The notes below the pieces were generated by a model. That model did not search any database. It saw nothing but the letters and a program-made list of their open reading frames with translations, and had not been told where the DNA came from. Source: Nocardioides terrigena (lineage in GTDB: Bacteria > Actinomycetota > Actinomycetes > Propionibacteriales > Nocardioidaceae). Taken from it: a stretch of DNA of 64,000 nt. Location: positions 43,355-107,354 of the forward strand of contig NZ_PZYY01000013.1 of the NCBI RefSeq assembly GCF_003047265.1, written 5' to 3'. Both the position numbers and the translations under genes were made by a program. This document shows positions 16,647-26,169 of this stretch, one piece after another (position 1 is the stretch's first letter; each line of letters starts with the position of its first letter).

Positions 16647-18779
16647 GTGGAGCCGAGAGTCGAGCCCCGCGACGAGCCGACCGGGCCCTCCCGCGGCCCG
16701 GCGCGCGGTGCTGAAGCGCGGCGCGGTGCTGCCGACGCGCTCGTCGGTCGCCTCCTCGACGGCCGCTACCGCATCGGCGGTCGCATCGCCCGCGGCGGCA
16801 TGGCCAGTGTCTACGAGGCCACCGACATCCGCCTGGACCGCACCGTCGCCGTCAAGGTGATGCACCCCGGCCTCGGCGACGACGACGACTTCGCCCAGCG
16901 CTTCGTGCGCGAGGCCCGCGCGGCCGCCCGGCTCAACCACCCCCACGTGGTGGGTGTCTACGACCAGGGCGACGACGACGGCACGGTCTTCCTCGCCATG
17001 GAGTACGTCCCCGGGCACACCCTGCGCGACGTCATCCGCAAGGAGTCGCCGATGGGCCCGGTCCGGGCGCTCGCGCTCCTGGAGCCGGTGGTCTCGGCGC
17101 TGGCCGCGGCCCACCGCGCCGGACTCATCCACCGCGACGTCAAGCCGGAGAACGTGCTGATCGCCGACGAGGCGCACGGCGGCGGCGTCAAGGTCGCCGA
17201 CTTCGGGCTGGCCAAGGCCGTCAGCGCCGACACCCAGCACACCGCCACCGGCGGCGTCCTGATCGGCACCGTGTCCTACCTCGCCCCCGAGCTCGTCGTC
17301 GACGGTCGCGCCGACGCCCGCGCCGACGTGTACGCCGCGGGCGTCGTCCTCTACGAGCTGCTCACCGGCCGCAAGCCGCACGAGGGCGAGAGCCCCATCC
17401 AGGTCGCCTACCGCCACGTCCACGAGGACGTCCCCGCGCCGTCCGCGCTGCACCCGGACCTCCCGGCGTACGTCGACGCGCTCGTCGCCCGCGCCACCAG
17501 CCGCGACCGCACCCAGCGTCCCGCCGACGCGAGCGTGCTCCTCCACCAGATCCACCGCGTCTCCCAGGCCCTGCGCGAGGGCGTCACCGACGACCCCGAG
17601 CTCACCGCCGACCTCGCGCCCGTCGCGCCGTACGTCCACGACGAGGACGAGGAGACCGGCGAGGACACCACGCCGGAGCCCTTCGACCCGGTCGAGATGG
17701 CCAACCTCAGCGCGCGGCTCCAGCCGCCGCCCGGCGACCCGCGGGCGGAGATCGTCGACGACGGCCACACGACCGCCTTCGACCGCACGGCGGTCACCGC
17801 GGTCGCGGCACCGCCCGCGCCGCCGGTCGCCGGTCCGCCCGCCGTACGCCGCCCCAGCGCACCGGCCCCGGTGGTCACCAACGCCCGCAAGCGGTCCGTC
17901 AAGGGGCCCCTCGCGCTGCTGCTCACCGTGCTGCTCGTCGCAGCCCTCGGCGGCGGCGCCTGGTGGCTGGGCTGGGAGCGCTACACCGTCACCCCCGGGG
18001 TGCTGGGTGTCGACGCCGCGACCGCCACCGCCGAGCTCGACAAGGCCGGCCTGGACGCCGAGGAGGGCGACCCGCGCTACTCAGAGACCGTGGCCGCGGG
18101 GCTGGTGCTCGGCACCGACCCCGAGCCCGGCGACCGGGTGCTCGACGGCGGCACCGTCACGCTGGTCCTGTCACTGGGTCCCGAGCGCTACGAGGTGCCC
18201 GCCCTCGCCGGGATGACCGAGGACGAGGCCCAGGACGCACTGGCCCAGGGCAACCTCGGCTTCGGCGAGAGCACCGAGAAGTTCTCCGACACGGTGCCGG
18301 CCGGCCAGGTCCTGAGGACCCAGCCCAAGGCTGGGGAGGTCCTCAAGCCCGACGCCCCGGTCGACCTGGTCGTCAGCAAGGGCCGCCGGCCGATCGAGAT
18401 CCGCGACTGGACCGGCGAGGACGCCGAGGAGGCGACCGCCGCGCTCGAGAGGCGCAAGCTGGTCGTCGAGGTCACCGGCGAGGAGTACAGCGACACCGTC
18501 GCCGAGGGCGACGTCATCTCGCAGAACCCGACCGTCGGTCCGCTCTACAAGGGCGACACCGTGCAGCTCGTCGTCTCCCAGGGACCCGAGCTCGTCGAGG
18601 TCCCCCGGGTCGTCGCGATGGGCGTCGACGCTGCCACCGAGCGGCTCGAGTCGCTGGGCTTCCAGGTCGACGTGGAGAACAGCGACAACTACATCGGCGT
18701 CGGCTTCGTGTTCAGCTCCGACCCCTCCGCCGGGACGATGGCGCCCAAGGGCTCCACGATCACGCTCTACCTCATCTGA
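16647..18779 (+). CDS. pknL: PASTA-domain serine/threonine protein kinase (PknL/PknB type)
   Basis: The 710-residue membrane kinase phosphorylates proteins in response to cell-wall signals. The N-terminal kinase domain has the ATP lysine K70 in VAVK, the HRDVKPEN loop with D164, and DFG at 185-187. A transmembrane helix lies near residues 420-442 (LALLLTVLLVAALGGGAWW), followed by four extracellular PASTA repeats. The GTG at 16647 is chosen because GGAGG lies 7 bases upstream; a start at 16602 lacks such a site. Position beside an Rv2175c-like gene suggests PknL orthology, though M. tuberculosis PknL lacks PASTA repeats, so the symbol is tentative. Confidence 0.88.
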   Translation: MEPRVEPRDEPTGPSRGPARGAEARRGAADALVGRLLDGRYRIGGRIARGGMASVYEATDIRLDRTVAVKVMHPGLGDDDDFAQRFVREARAAARLNHPHVVGVYDQGDDDGTVFLAMEYVPGHTLRDVIRKESPMGPVRALALLEPVVSALAAAHRAGLIHRDVKPENVLIADEAHGGGVKVADFGLAKAVSADTQHTATGGVLIGTVSYLAPELVVDGRADARADVYAAGVVLYELLTGRKPHEGESPIQVAYRHVHEDVPAPSALHPDLPAYVDALVARATSRDRTQRPADASVLLHQIHRVSQALREGVTDDPELTADLAPVAPYVHDEDEETGEDTTPEPFDPVEMANLSARLQPPPGDPRAEIVDDGHTTAFDRTAVTAVAAPPAPPVAGPPAVRRPSAPAPVVTNARKRSVKGPLALLLTVLLVAALGGGAWWLGWERYTVTPGVLGVDAATATAELDKAGLDAEEGDPRYSETVAAGLVLGTDPEPGDRVLDGGTVTLVLSLGPERYEVPALAGMTEDEAQDALAQGNLGFGESTEKFSDTVPAGQVLRTQPKAGEVLKPDAPVDLVVSKGRRPIEIRDWTGEDAEEATAALERRKLVVEVTGEEYSDTVAEGDVISQNPTVGPLYKGDTVQLVVSQGPELVEVPRVVAMGVDAATERLESLGFQVDVENSDNYIGVGFVFSSDPSAGTMAPKGSTITLYLI

Positions 18780-18796
18780 GCCCCTACCCTCCTCAC

Positions 18797-19684
18797 GTGA
18801 CACCCGAGCTCCGCAACCCGATCGGCACGCACGTCACCGTCGGCAAGGGGCTCGTCGCGGGTGCCCTGGCGCGGGTCGACGAGGTCGGCTACGAGACCCT
18901 CCAGGTCTTCACCGGCAACCCGCGCGGCTGGGCACACTCCCCGGGCCACCCGGCGGAGGACGAGCGCTTCCGCGAGGAGTGCGCGCGACGCGGTCTGCGC
19001 ACCTTCATCCACGCTCCGTACCTCGTCAACCTCGGCTCCCCCACCCCGCTGACCTGGGAGCGCTCGGTGGGCGTCGTCGCGCACAACCTGCGCCGCGCCG
19101 TCGAGATCGGTGCCGAGGGCGTGGTCGTCCACACCGGGTCGTACGTCGACCCGGCCGGGTCCCGCGAGCAGTACGACGCCGCGATGCGCCGGGTGCGCGA
19201 GGGACTGCTGCCGGTGCTGGAGGCCCTGGAGGGTGACGGCGCCCCGTGGCTGCTGCTCGAGCCGACGGCCGGCCAGGGGCAGTCGCTGTGCGCCGGCGTC
19301 GACGATCTCGAGCCCTACCTCGACGCCCTCGACCACCACCCGCGCGCGGGGATCTGCCTCGACACGTGCCACGTCTTCGCGGCCGGCGCACCCCTCGACG
19401 AGCCCGGAGGGGCGACCGCGACCGTGGACCGGATCGTGGAGATCGGGGGGCCCGACCGGCTCCGCCTGATCCACGCGAACGACTCGATGGACGTCCGCGG
19501 CGCCTTCAAGGACCGGCACCAGCGCATCGGCGAGGGCCACATCGGCACCGACGCCTTCCGCGAGCTCTTCGCCCACCCGGCGACGGCGGGGGTCCCGTTC
19601 GTCCTGGAGACGCCCGGCTCGCGCGAGGTGGGCAACCCCGACCTCGAGGTGCTGCGCTGGCTGCGGGCGGAGGCGGCGGCGTGA
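18797..19684 (+). CDS. nfo: Deoxyribonuclease IV (AP endonuclease)
   Basis: The 295-residue TIM-barrel, three-zinc enzyme incises abasic sites in base-excision repair. Recognisable segments are PIGTHVTVGKGL, LQVFTGNPRGW, FIHAPYLVNLGSP, VVHTGSYV, LLEPTAGQG, ICLDTCHVFAAG and IHANDSMDVRGAFKDRHQRIGEGHIG, which hold the zinc-binding His, Asp and Glu residues. The GTG at 18797 follows TACCCT (18785-18790) at 6 bases, so it is leaderless and independent of the kinase gene only 17 bases before it. It overlaps the transporter gene by 4 bp (GTGA). Confidence 0.92.
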   Translation: MTPELRNPIGTHVTVGKGLVAGALARVDEVGYETLQVFTGNPRGWAHSPGHPAEDERFREECARRGLRTFIHAPYLVNLGSPTPLTWERSVGVVAHNLRRAVEIGAEGVVVHTGSYVDPAGSREQYDAAMRRVREGLLPVLEALEGDGAPWLLLEPTAGQGQSLCAGVDDLEPYLDALDHHPRAGICLDTCHVFAAGAPLDEPGGATATVDRIVEIGGPDRLRLIHANDSMDVRGAFKDRHQRIGEGHIGTDAFRELFAHPATAGVPFVLETPGSREVGNPDLEVLRWLRAEAAA

Positions 19685-20571
19685 GCGAGCGGCGTACCTC
19701 CCTGCTGGCCACCCTGGCCCTCCTCGCCATGACCGCGGCATGGGGATCCACCTTCTTCCTCATCAAGGACCTGCTCGACCGGGTGCCCACGCTGGACTTC
19801 CTCGCCGTGCGGTTCGCGATCGCGAGCGTGGCGATGCTCCTCGTCGCCCCGCGCGCCGTCGCGCGGCTCTCACCGGTGGTGCGCCGGCACGCCATCGTCC
19901 TGGGCCTGCTGTACGGGGTCGCGCAGATCCTCCAGACCGCCGGGCTCGCGCACACCGCGGCCAGCGTCAGCGGCTTCATCACCGGCATGTACGTCGTGCT
20001 GACGCCGGTCTTCGCGGCCCTGATCCTGCACACCCGGATCACCGCCGCCACGTGGGCCGCGGTGGCACTGGCGACCGCGGGACTGGGCGTGCTGACGCTG
20101 AGCGGCTTCAGCCTCGGGTACGGCGAGGCGATCACGCTGGTGTCGGCGGTGCTCTACGCACTGCACATCGTCGGGCTCGGCGCGTGGTCGACGCCGCGCG
20201 ACGCCGTCGGCATGTCGATCCTGCAGATCATGGTCATCACGGTCGTGTGCTTCGTGGCCACCGTGCCCGACGGGATCGTGCTGCCGTCCACCGGCCGGGA
20301 CTGGCTCTCGGTCGTCTACATGGCGCTCATCGCGGGAGCGCTCGCCATGCTCGGGCAGACCTGGGCACAGGCGCACCTGCCACCGACGCGGACCGCGATC
20401 ATCATGAGCATGGAGCCCGTCTTCGCTGCGTCCTTCGCCGTGTGGCTCGGTGGGGAGGGCGTCACCCCCCGGCTCGTCGTCGGCGGCCTGATGGTGCTGA
20501 CCGCGATGCTCGTGGTGGAGCTCGTGCCGAGGCGCAAGGTCGAGGCCGAGGTCTCGCACATCGCCGTCTGA
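19681..20571 (+). CDS. EamA/DMT-superfamily metabolite transporter
   Basis: The 296-residue protein has ten predicted membrane helices in two EamA repeats. The first begins TAAWGSTFFLIKDLLDRVP and the second ends ALAMLGQTWAQAHLPPTRTAIIMSMEPVFAA, a segment typical of DMT exporters. The substrate cannot be read from sequence. It starts with GTG inside the stop of nfo, forming a two-gene operon, although a functional link with base-excision repair is not obvious. Confidence 0.88.
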   Translation: MSERRTSLLATLALLAMTAAWGSTFFLIKDLLDRVPTLDFLAVRFAIASVAMLLVAPRAVARLSPVVRRHAIVLGLLYGVAQILQTAGLAHTAASVSGFITGMYVVLTPVFAALILHTRITAATWAAVALATAGLGVLTLSGFSLGYGEAITLVSAVLYALHIVGLGAWSTPRDAVGMSILQIMVITVVCFVATVPDGIVLPSTGRDWLSVVYMALIAGALAMLGQTWAQAHLPPTRTAIIMSMEPVFAASFAVWLGGEGVTPRLVVGGLMVLTAMLVVELVPRRKVEAEVSHIAV

Positions 20572-20619
20572 CCGGCAGAGCCCGGGCGCCGTGAGGGCCC
20601 ACCCCCTAGGATTTCGCCC

Positions 20620-21429
20620 ATGAGCACCTGTGCACGGTGCGGCCATGAGCTCGGGGTGGGCCGCTTCTGCACCAACTGCGGGCACCCGATCGGCCAGCCC
20701 GTCCCCGAGTCCGAGGTGCTCCCCCGCCTCGACGACGCGTCGTACGCCGCCTCCTCCGCCGATCCGGCGCGTCCCGGACGCCCGTCGTGGCTGATCCCGG
20801 TGATCGGCGCGGTCCTGGCGCTGGTGCTCGTCGTCGTCCTCGTGGCCTGGCTCGGCGGCGACGACGACGAGCCCACCGGGGCCTCCTCCGGGTCCCCCAC
20901 CAGCGCCCCCTCCGAGCCGGTTGACCCGGGTCCGGCCCCGCGACCGACCAACGTCGCCGCCACGACCCGCATCGAGGCGCCCGCACCAGCGCCGGCCACC
21001 ACCGACCTCGACGGCAGCCTGGTCGGCTACGCCGCCGAGCAGATGGTCGACGGCGTTCCGCAGACCGCCTGGCGCACCGGCGGGGACGTGTCCGGTGCCA
21101 CGATCCTCTTCACGCTGCGCCGCCCGACGACGCTGACCCGTGTCGGGTTGGTCAACGGCTACAGCAAGCAGGTGCCCAACGGGTCCGCCGTCCTCGACTG
21201 GTATCCCCTCAACCGACGGATCACCGCCGTCGAGTGGGTCTTCGACGACGGCACCACGGTGGGCCAGGACCTGCGCGAGGTACGCCGCATGCAGGGGGTC
21301 CGGATCGACCCGGTGACCACCCGCACGGTCCAGCTGCGGATCCTCGGCGTCACCGACCCCGGGGCGGGCCCGCTGGGCCGCGACTACACCGCGATCAGCG
21401 AGGTCGTGCTCTCCGGCACCCGCGCCTGA
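20620..21429 (+). CDS. Zinc-ribbon membrane protein with a discoidin-like C-terminal domain
   Basis: The 269-residue protein has an N-terminal zinc ribbon (C4, C7, C17, C20), one membrane helix (about residues 57-78), a Thr/Pro-rich extracellular linker, and a C-terminal beta domain with AEQMVDGVPQTAWRT and RVGLVNGYSK, as in discoidin-like or NADase-type glycan-binding domains. The cytosolic ribbon plus external binding domain suggests a signalling or scaffold role, which is inference. ATG 20620 has TAGGAT (20607-20612) 7 bases upstream (leaderless). Confidence 0.78.
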   Translation: MSTCARCGHELGVGRFCTNCGHPIGQPVPESEVLPRLDDASYAASSADPARPGRPSWLIPVIGAVLALVLVVVLVAWLGGDDDEPTGASSGSPTSAPSEPVDPGPAPRPTNVAATTRIEAPAPAPATTDLDGSLVGYAAEQMVDGVPQTAWRTGGDVSGATILFTLRRPTTLTRVGLVNGYSKQVPNGSAVLDWYPLNRRITAVEWVFDDGTTVGQDLREVRRMQGVRIDPVTTRTVQLRILGVTDPGAGPLGRDYTAISEVVLSGTRA

Positions 21430-21492
21430 GGCCCGAGGAGGCGCAACGGCCGGACCCCGATCGGGGCCCGGCCGCGCGTCGTACGACTCGGG

Positions 21493-22311
21493 TCACTTCA
21501 CCTCGGACCGCATCACCAGGGCCAGGCCCACGGCGAGCGGGGCGACGAGCCAGATGAGGCCGCTGGTGCCGAGCTGCGCCCAGTACTCCCCCGTCATCGT
21601 CTGGTCGAAGAGCCGACTGGTGGCCATGTTGAAGTCGACCCACGGCTGGATGTCGGCGAACCACGACTGGAGGCCGGCGAGCAGCATCAGCAGGCCGGGC
21701 AGGACCAGCGAGTAGACGAAGTACGTCACGATCGCGGCGGCCGAGCTGCGCAGCAGCACGCCGAGCATGAAGCCGATGGTCATGCCGAGCACCTGCGCCA
21801 GCACGATCTGGGAGAACTCGGTGACGGAGATGTTCCAGTCCGTCGGCACACCGACGATGGCGGAGCCGAGGATGTTGCCGAGGGCGCCGATTCCCAGCGC
21901 CACGAACATCGACACCACGCCCACCAGGACCGCGGCGATCCCCTTGGCGGCGATGGTGCGACCGCGGCGCGGGATCATCGTGTACGTCGTGAGGCCGGTG
22001 CGCTGGGTGTACTCGCCGGTGACGGACAGGATCGCGATCATCGGCAGGATCACCGACATCGGCACCCCGATCGCGCTGCCGAAGAGCTCGAAGTCGATGT
22101 CGGCGTCCGGGGCGAAGAGGATCGCCGCGCCGGTCGCGAGGACCGACAGGATGGCGATGCTCATCAGCATCCAGAAGCCGGCGCGGGTGTCGAACATCTT
22201 GCGCAGCTCGACCCCCACGATCCGGCCCATGCCGATCGGCGGGACGACCTTGCGCTCGCGCGCGGTCGCCGTGGTGGGGAGGGTCGTGGGCTGCACGGTC
22301 GTGGCGGTCAT
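21493..22311 (-). CDS. ABC transporter permease (ABC-2 type)
   Basis: The 272-residue protein has a cytoplasmic N-terminus followed by six membrane segments, with RIVGVELRKMFDTRAGFWML and GEYTQRTGLTTYTMIPRRGRTIAAK typical of actinobacterial ABC-2 permeases that work with a CcmA-like ATPase. It forms the membrane part of the exporter encoded with the upstream ATPase. Its ATG lies in the ATGA overlap at 22308-22311. The exported substrate is unknown. Confidence 0.87.
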   Translation of the reverse strand: MTATTVQPTTLPTTATARERKVVPPIGMGRIVGVELRKMFDTRAGFWMLMSIAILSVLATGAAILFAPDADIDFELFGSAIGVPMSVILPMIAILSVTGEYTQRTGLTTYTMIPRRGRTIAAKGIAAVLVGVVSMFVALGIGALGNILGSAIVGVPTDWNISVTEFSQIVLAQVLGMTIGFMLGVLLRSSAAAIVTYFVYSLVLPGLLMLLAGLQSWFADIQPWVDFNMATSRLFDQTMTGEYWAQLGTSGLIWLVAPLAVGLALVMRSEVK

Positions 22312-23204
22312 GCCGCTGCTCCTTCTCGCTGGGTGTCGGACGTGAGCTCGAGGAACATGTCCTCCAGGCCGGCGCCGTCGCCGGACCTCAGCTCGGTGAG
22401 GGGGACGCCCGCGCCGAGGGCGACGCGACCGACCAGGTCGGGCGTGGCGTCGGTGCGCAGGCCGCCGTCGACGGCGCTGCACGAGACGCCCGCGGCGGCC
22501 AGGGCCCGGCCGAGCACCTCGGCGTCGGGGGTGCGGACGAGGGTGCCGGCGCCGGCGAGCAGCTCGGCCTTGGTGCCCTGGGCGACGATCCGCCCGTGGC
22601 CGATCACCACGATGTCGTCGGCGATCACCTCGATCTCGTGGAGGAGGTGCGACGACAGCAGCACGGTGCCGCCCCGCTGCGCGAAGTCGCGCAGCAGGTC
22701 GCGCATCCAGCGGATGCCCGCCGGGTCGAGGCCGTTGGCCGGCTCGTCCAGGATGAGCACCCGCGGGTCGCCGATGAGGGCGGCGGCGATGCCGAGCCGC
22801 TGCCGCATGCCGAGGGAGTAGTTGCGAACACGGCGGCCCGCCTCCTGCGGCGTGAGGCTCACCAGGTCGAGCATCTCGTCGACACGACCCTTCGGCAGCC
22901 CCATGGTGCGCTGGGCGATGGTGAGGATCTCGCGGCCGGTGCGTCCCGCGTGCTGGGCGGACGCATCGAGGAGGACGCCGACCTCGTGGCCGGGGTTGGT
23001 CAGGTCGACGAAGCGGGCACCGTCGATGAGGGCGGAGCCGGAGGTGGCCGGCGTGAGGCCGACCATGATCCGCATGGTGGTGGACTTGCCGGCGCCGTTG
23101 GGGCCGAGGAAGCCGGTGACCCGGCCGGGCCGGGCGGTGAAGGTGACGTCGTCGACGGCCGTGAAGCCGCCGTACTTCCGGGTGAGTGACTCGACTGTGA
23201 TCAT
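22308..23204 (-). CDS. ABC transporter ATP-binding protein (CcmA-like)
   Basis: The 298-residue ATPase powers the adjacent permease. Walker A is GPNGAGKST (residues 34-42), the signature is YSLGMRQRLG, Walker B is VLILDEPANGLDP and the switch histidine follows in LLSSHLLHEIE. The C-terminal extension of about 80 residues is common in drug- and antimicrobial-peptide exporters of this branch (DrrA/BcrA-like). ATG 23204 (MITVESLTRKYGG) is preferred over the upstream start MGPM because it begins directly at the first strand; ribosome-site evidence is weak. Confidence 0.9.
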   Translation of the reverse strand: MITVESLTRKYGGFTAVDDVTFTARPGRVTGFLGPNGAGKSTTMRIMVGLTPATSGSALIDGARFVDLTNPGHEVGVLLDASAQHAGRTGREILTIAQRTMGLPKGRVDEMLDLVSLTPQEAGRRVRNYSLGMRQRLGIAAALIGDPRVLILDEPANGLDPAGIRWMRDLLRDFAQRGGTVLLSSHLLHEIEVIADDIVVIGHGRIVAQGTKAELLAGAGTLVRTPDAEVLGRALAAAGVSCSAVDGGLRTDATPDLVGRVALGAGVPLTELRSGDGAGLEDMFLELTSDTQREGAAA

Positions 23205-23322
23205 GGGCCCCACGCTCTCCCGGGGCGGGCACCGCGCACATCGGGGACAACGCTGGGAACGACCACGGCCGCACCCTGAGGTCGTCTCGGGGTCGCCCCC
23301 GAGCCGGACCTAGGCTGGTGGC

Positions 23323-23805
23323 GTGCCGCGCACCGTCATCACCGCCATCACCGAGCCCGCCCAGGTCGCAGCGGCGGTGGAGGTCTGGGCCGCGGCCCGC
23401 GAGGCCGTGGGAGGCCGACCGACCCCCGCTCGACGGGCGCGGGTGGAGGCCAAGGTCCGCGACAGCGGCCTCGCCATGCTGGCGACGTACGGCGACAAGC
23501 CGGCCGGGATGGTCGTGGCCGAGCCGTACGCCGAGGGCGGGGTCGTCGACCCGACGTGCGGGCACGTGGCGATGGTGTTCGTGGAGCCGGGCTACTGGGG
23601 CAGCGGGATCGGGGGCGCCCTGCTGCGCGCCCTCCAGTCACCGCCCGACGGCACCGCCTGGACGAGGCTGAGCGTCTGGACCCGCGCCACCAACCGGCGT
23701 GCGCTGCGCCTCTACGGCTCGAGCGGGTTCGTCGACACCGGCGACCGCTCCAGCCTGCACGAGGGCGAGGAGATCATCCGCCTGGAGTGGCGGCGACCCG
23801 GCTGA
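23323..23805 (+). CDS. GNAT-family N-acetyltransferase
   Basis: The 160-residue protein has the acetyl-CoA-binding motif A segment VAMVFVEPGYWGSGIGGALLRAL and motif B NRRALRLYGSSGFVDTG. The substrate is unknown. GTG 23323 is preceded by TAGGCT (23311-23316) at 6 bases, a leaderless promoter. The last 32 bp overlap the end of the convergent threonine aldolase gene, so antisense effects between the transcripts are possible. Confidence 0.85.
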   Translation: MPRTVITAITEPAQVAAAVEVWAAAREAVGGRPTPARRARVEAKVRDSGLAMLATYGDKPAGMVVAEPYAEGGVVDPTCGHVAMVFVEPGYWGSGIGGALLRALQSPPDGTAWTRLSVWTRATNRRALRLYGSSGFVDTGDRSSLHEGEEIIRLEWRRPG

Positions 23806-24784
23806 GCACGGCGGCGGCGCGACGCGCGTCGTCGGCGCTGATGTCGAGGTGGGTCACGAGGCGTACGGCGCGTGGTCCGACCGGCGCGACCCGCACGCCC
23901 TGCTCCGCGGCATCGGCCACGAACCTGGCCGCGTCGTCCCGCTCGACGACCACGATGTTGGTGTCCACCGTGTCGGGGTCGACCCCGCACGCCTCGGCGA
24001 GCAGCCGGGCGTGCGCGTGGTCGTCGGCCAGCCGCTCGACGTGGTGGTCGAGGGCGTGCAGTCCGGCAGCGGCGAGGATGCCGACCTGGCGCATGCCGCC
24101 GCCGAGGCGCTTGCGCCACACCCGGGCCTCCCCGATCGCGTCGCGGTCGCCGATGATGAGGGAGCCGATCGGCGCGCCCAGTCCCTTGGACAGGCAGACG
24201 GCCATCACGTCGGCGACCGCGCCGTACTCGGCGAAGGGCGTGCCGGTAGCGACGTGGGCGTTCCAGATGCGCGCGCCGTCCATGTGGATGCGGGTGTCGA
24301 CGCCGTCGGCCCAGGCGCGCAGGGCGCGGAGGTCCTCGACCGGCAGGACCGCGCCGCCGGCGAAGTTGTGCGTGCACTCCACCGAGACCGCCGCGGTGGC
24401 CACGAAGAACGGGCCCATGTCGGGGGCGTGGAGGTGCTCGATCGCGGGCAGGTCGACCTGCCCGCGCGGGTGGGTCCAGGTGCGCATGGTCAGCCCGGTG
24501 ATCGCGCCGTGGGCCCCGAGCTCGGCACGGGCGATGTGCGCGCTGGACTCGCAGAGCACCTCCTGGCCGACGCCCACGACACTGCGTACGGCCAGGACGT
24601 TGGCCAGCGAGCCGGTCGGGGTGAAGAGCGCCGCCTCGTGGCCGAACATCTCCGCCACCCGGTCCTCGAGCGCGTTGACCGTCGGGTCCTCGGCGTAGAC
24701 GTCGTCACCGACCTCGGCGCTCGCCATCGCGGCGCGCATCGCCTCGGTCGGACGGGTCAGGGTGTCGGAGCGGAGGTCGATCAT
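23774..24784 (-). CDS. ltaE: Low-specificity L-threonine aldolase
   Basis: The 336-residue PLP enzyme cleaves threonine or allo-threonine to glycine and acetaldehyde. It starts MIDLRSDTLTRPTEAMR, has SAEVGDDVYAEDPTVN and TPTGSLANVLA, the aspartate strand RIHMDGARIWNA, and the PLP lysine within AVCLSKGLGAPIGS. Length is normal for the family. It overlaps the GNAT gene tail-to-tail. Its own promoter is not clear. Confidence 0.92.
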   Translation of the reverse strand: MIDLRSDTLTRPTEAMRAAMASAEVGDDVYAEDPTVNALEDRVAEMFGHEAALFTPTGSLANVLAVRSVVGVGQEVLCESSAHIARAELGAHGAITGLTMRTWTHPRGQVDLPAIEHLHAPDMGPFFVATAAVSVECTHNFAGGAVLPVEDLRALRAWADGVDTRIHMDGARIWNAHVATGTPFAEYGAVADVMAVCLSKGLGAPIGSLIIGDRDAIGEARVWRKRLGGGMRQVGILAAAGLHALDHHVERLADDHAHARLLAEACGVDPDTVDTNIVVVERDDAARFVADAAEQGVRVAPVGPRAVRLVTHLDISADDARRAAAVLSRVAATPGG

Positions 24785-24809
24785 GGCCCGATCCCATCAC
24801 GACCCGAGG

Positions 24810-25988
24810 TCAGGGACACACGAGGTACGTCGTCGGCGGACCGTTGCTCGGGTGCGGCGTCACCGTCGTCGGGGTCGGCCGGGCGCACGTCGGCGTCGGG
24901 TCGTCGGTCGGGTCGGGCTCCCCCGGTGCCCCCTCCTCCTGCGGCTGGTCGAGCGGCGTCACGTCGGGCAGCGGGGGCTCGGTGGTGCTCGTGGCCACGA
25001 GGTCGTACAGCTCCGGGATCGAGTAGCGCACCCACCCCGCGTCCTCCCCCCGGAGGAAGACACCGGCCTGCCCGATGGGGACGACCACGACGGGCTCACC
25101 GTCGGTCGGCAGCAGCGCGAGGTCGAACGCCGCGACGTCCGCCTCGTCGCCACAGTCGTCGCCGACCTCCTCGACCAGGGCCTCCACCTGGTCCTGCGTC
25201 AGGTCGAGCTCCGACTCCCACGTGCGTCCGCCGTCACGGCTGTGCTCGACCGCGACGCCGTCGTCGTGGATCCGCCAGCAACGCTCCGGATCGGTGGGGT
25301 CGCACTGCTGGAGCCCGCTCCCCTCCGCGGACGACAGCTGGACCTCGGGGCGCTCGACCGTCCGCGTCGCGTCGATCGTGTAGCTGATCGAGGAGTGCTC
25401 GCCGAGCGTCAGCCGCTGCTCGACCTGGCGGGGGCGTCCCGGGAAGTCGCCCTCGACGCGGGACGCCGAGGTGAGGGCCAGGCCCTCGGCGCAGCTGGTC
25501 GCCGCCGTGGCAAGCACCGCGACGGGCAGGACAGCCATCCCGGACGCGAGCGCCACTGCGCGGCGCCACGGCAGCGCCGGTGACCGTCGGACCTGTCGGT
25601 CGACCCACCACGCGACTCCGAGCGCCGGCAGCGCCAGGAGGTCGGTCACGTCAGGGCGGATCAGCGTGGGTACGCCGCTCAGGCTCCAGACCGCGCTGGT
25701 GGCAGCAGCGCCGGCGGCGGAGGTCTTCGCGACGACGAAGCCGACGCCGGTCAGGGCGATGGCGGTCGGCGCCGGGTGGCGCAGGCCGAGTGCCGCGAGG
25801 AGCACCGCGAGGAGCAGCGGCGCCACGACCAGGCCGGCGACGTCGCTCAGCTTGCCGGTCAGGACGCCGGGGTACGCCTGCTTCAGGACGTGGTCGTTGA
25901 GGGCCAGCACGACCAGCGCGAGGACGGACACGGGCGCGGCCAGCGCCCGGAGGGCGTGGGCCACCTCGGTCCCCCGTGCGCGCGCCAT
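24810..25988 (-). CDS. Hypothetical membrane protein with an extracellular Asp-box-containing domain
   Basis: The 392-residue protein has about four or five N-terminal membrane helices (residues 15-170, including KLSDVAGLVVAPLLLAVLL) and then an extracellular region of about 210 residues. This contains SRDGGRTWESELDL, a good match to an Asp-box (BNR) hairpin, and a Pro/Thr-rich tail ending in TYLVCP. Only one Asp-box is obvious, so a complete propeller is not supported. I do not recognise a named family. ATG 25988 has CACACT (25996-26001) 7 bases upstream, matching the leaderless layout seen elsewhere here. Confidence 0.68.
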   Translation of the reverse strand: MARARGTEVAHALRALAAPVSVLALVVLALNDHVLKQAYPGVLTGKLSDVAGLVVAPLLLAVLLAALGLRHPAPTAIALTGVGFVVAKTSAAGAAATSAVWSLSGVPTLIRPDVTDLLALPALGVAWWVDRQVRRSPALPWRRAVALASGMAVLPVAVLATAATSCAEGLALTSASRVEGDFPGRPRQVEQRLTLGEHSSISYTIDATRTVERPEVQLSSAEGSGLQQCDPTDPERCWRIHDDGVAVEHSRDGGRTWESELDLTQDQVEALVEEVGDDCGDEADVAAFDLALLPTDGEPVVVVPIGQAGVFLRGEDAGWVRYSIPELYDLVATSTTEPPLPDVTPLDQPQEEGAPGEPDPTDDPTPTCARPTPTTVTPHPSNGPPTTYLVCP

Positions 25989-26047
25989 GGCGCCCAGTGT
26001 GGGTCAGGGTCCCGTCCGAGGGGCGGGAACGCCGAGATCCGCGTCGG

Positions 26048-26169
26048 TCAGGTCGTGCGCGCTCTGTGCCTCGTCACGCCCGTCGCTGGGGCTCGCAGGC
26101 TCACCCCAGCGGGGCTGCTCGACCTTGCTCGGTCGCGCCCGACCTTCGTTCCTCAGGTCGTGCGCGCTC
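26048..26169. repeat. 17-bp direct repeat and hairpins between the aroG end and the next gene
   Basis: TCAGGTCGTGCGCGCTC occurs at 26048-26064 and again at 26153-26169, where its first bases are the aroG stop codon on the minus strand. Between them are the small hairpins CCCCAGCGGGG and GGTCGCGCCCGACC. It looks like a partial duplication of the aroG end or a short repetitive insertion. Some of this may act as terminator for aroG. Confidence 0.6.
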
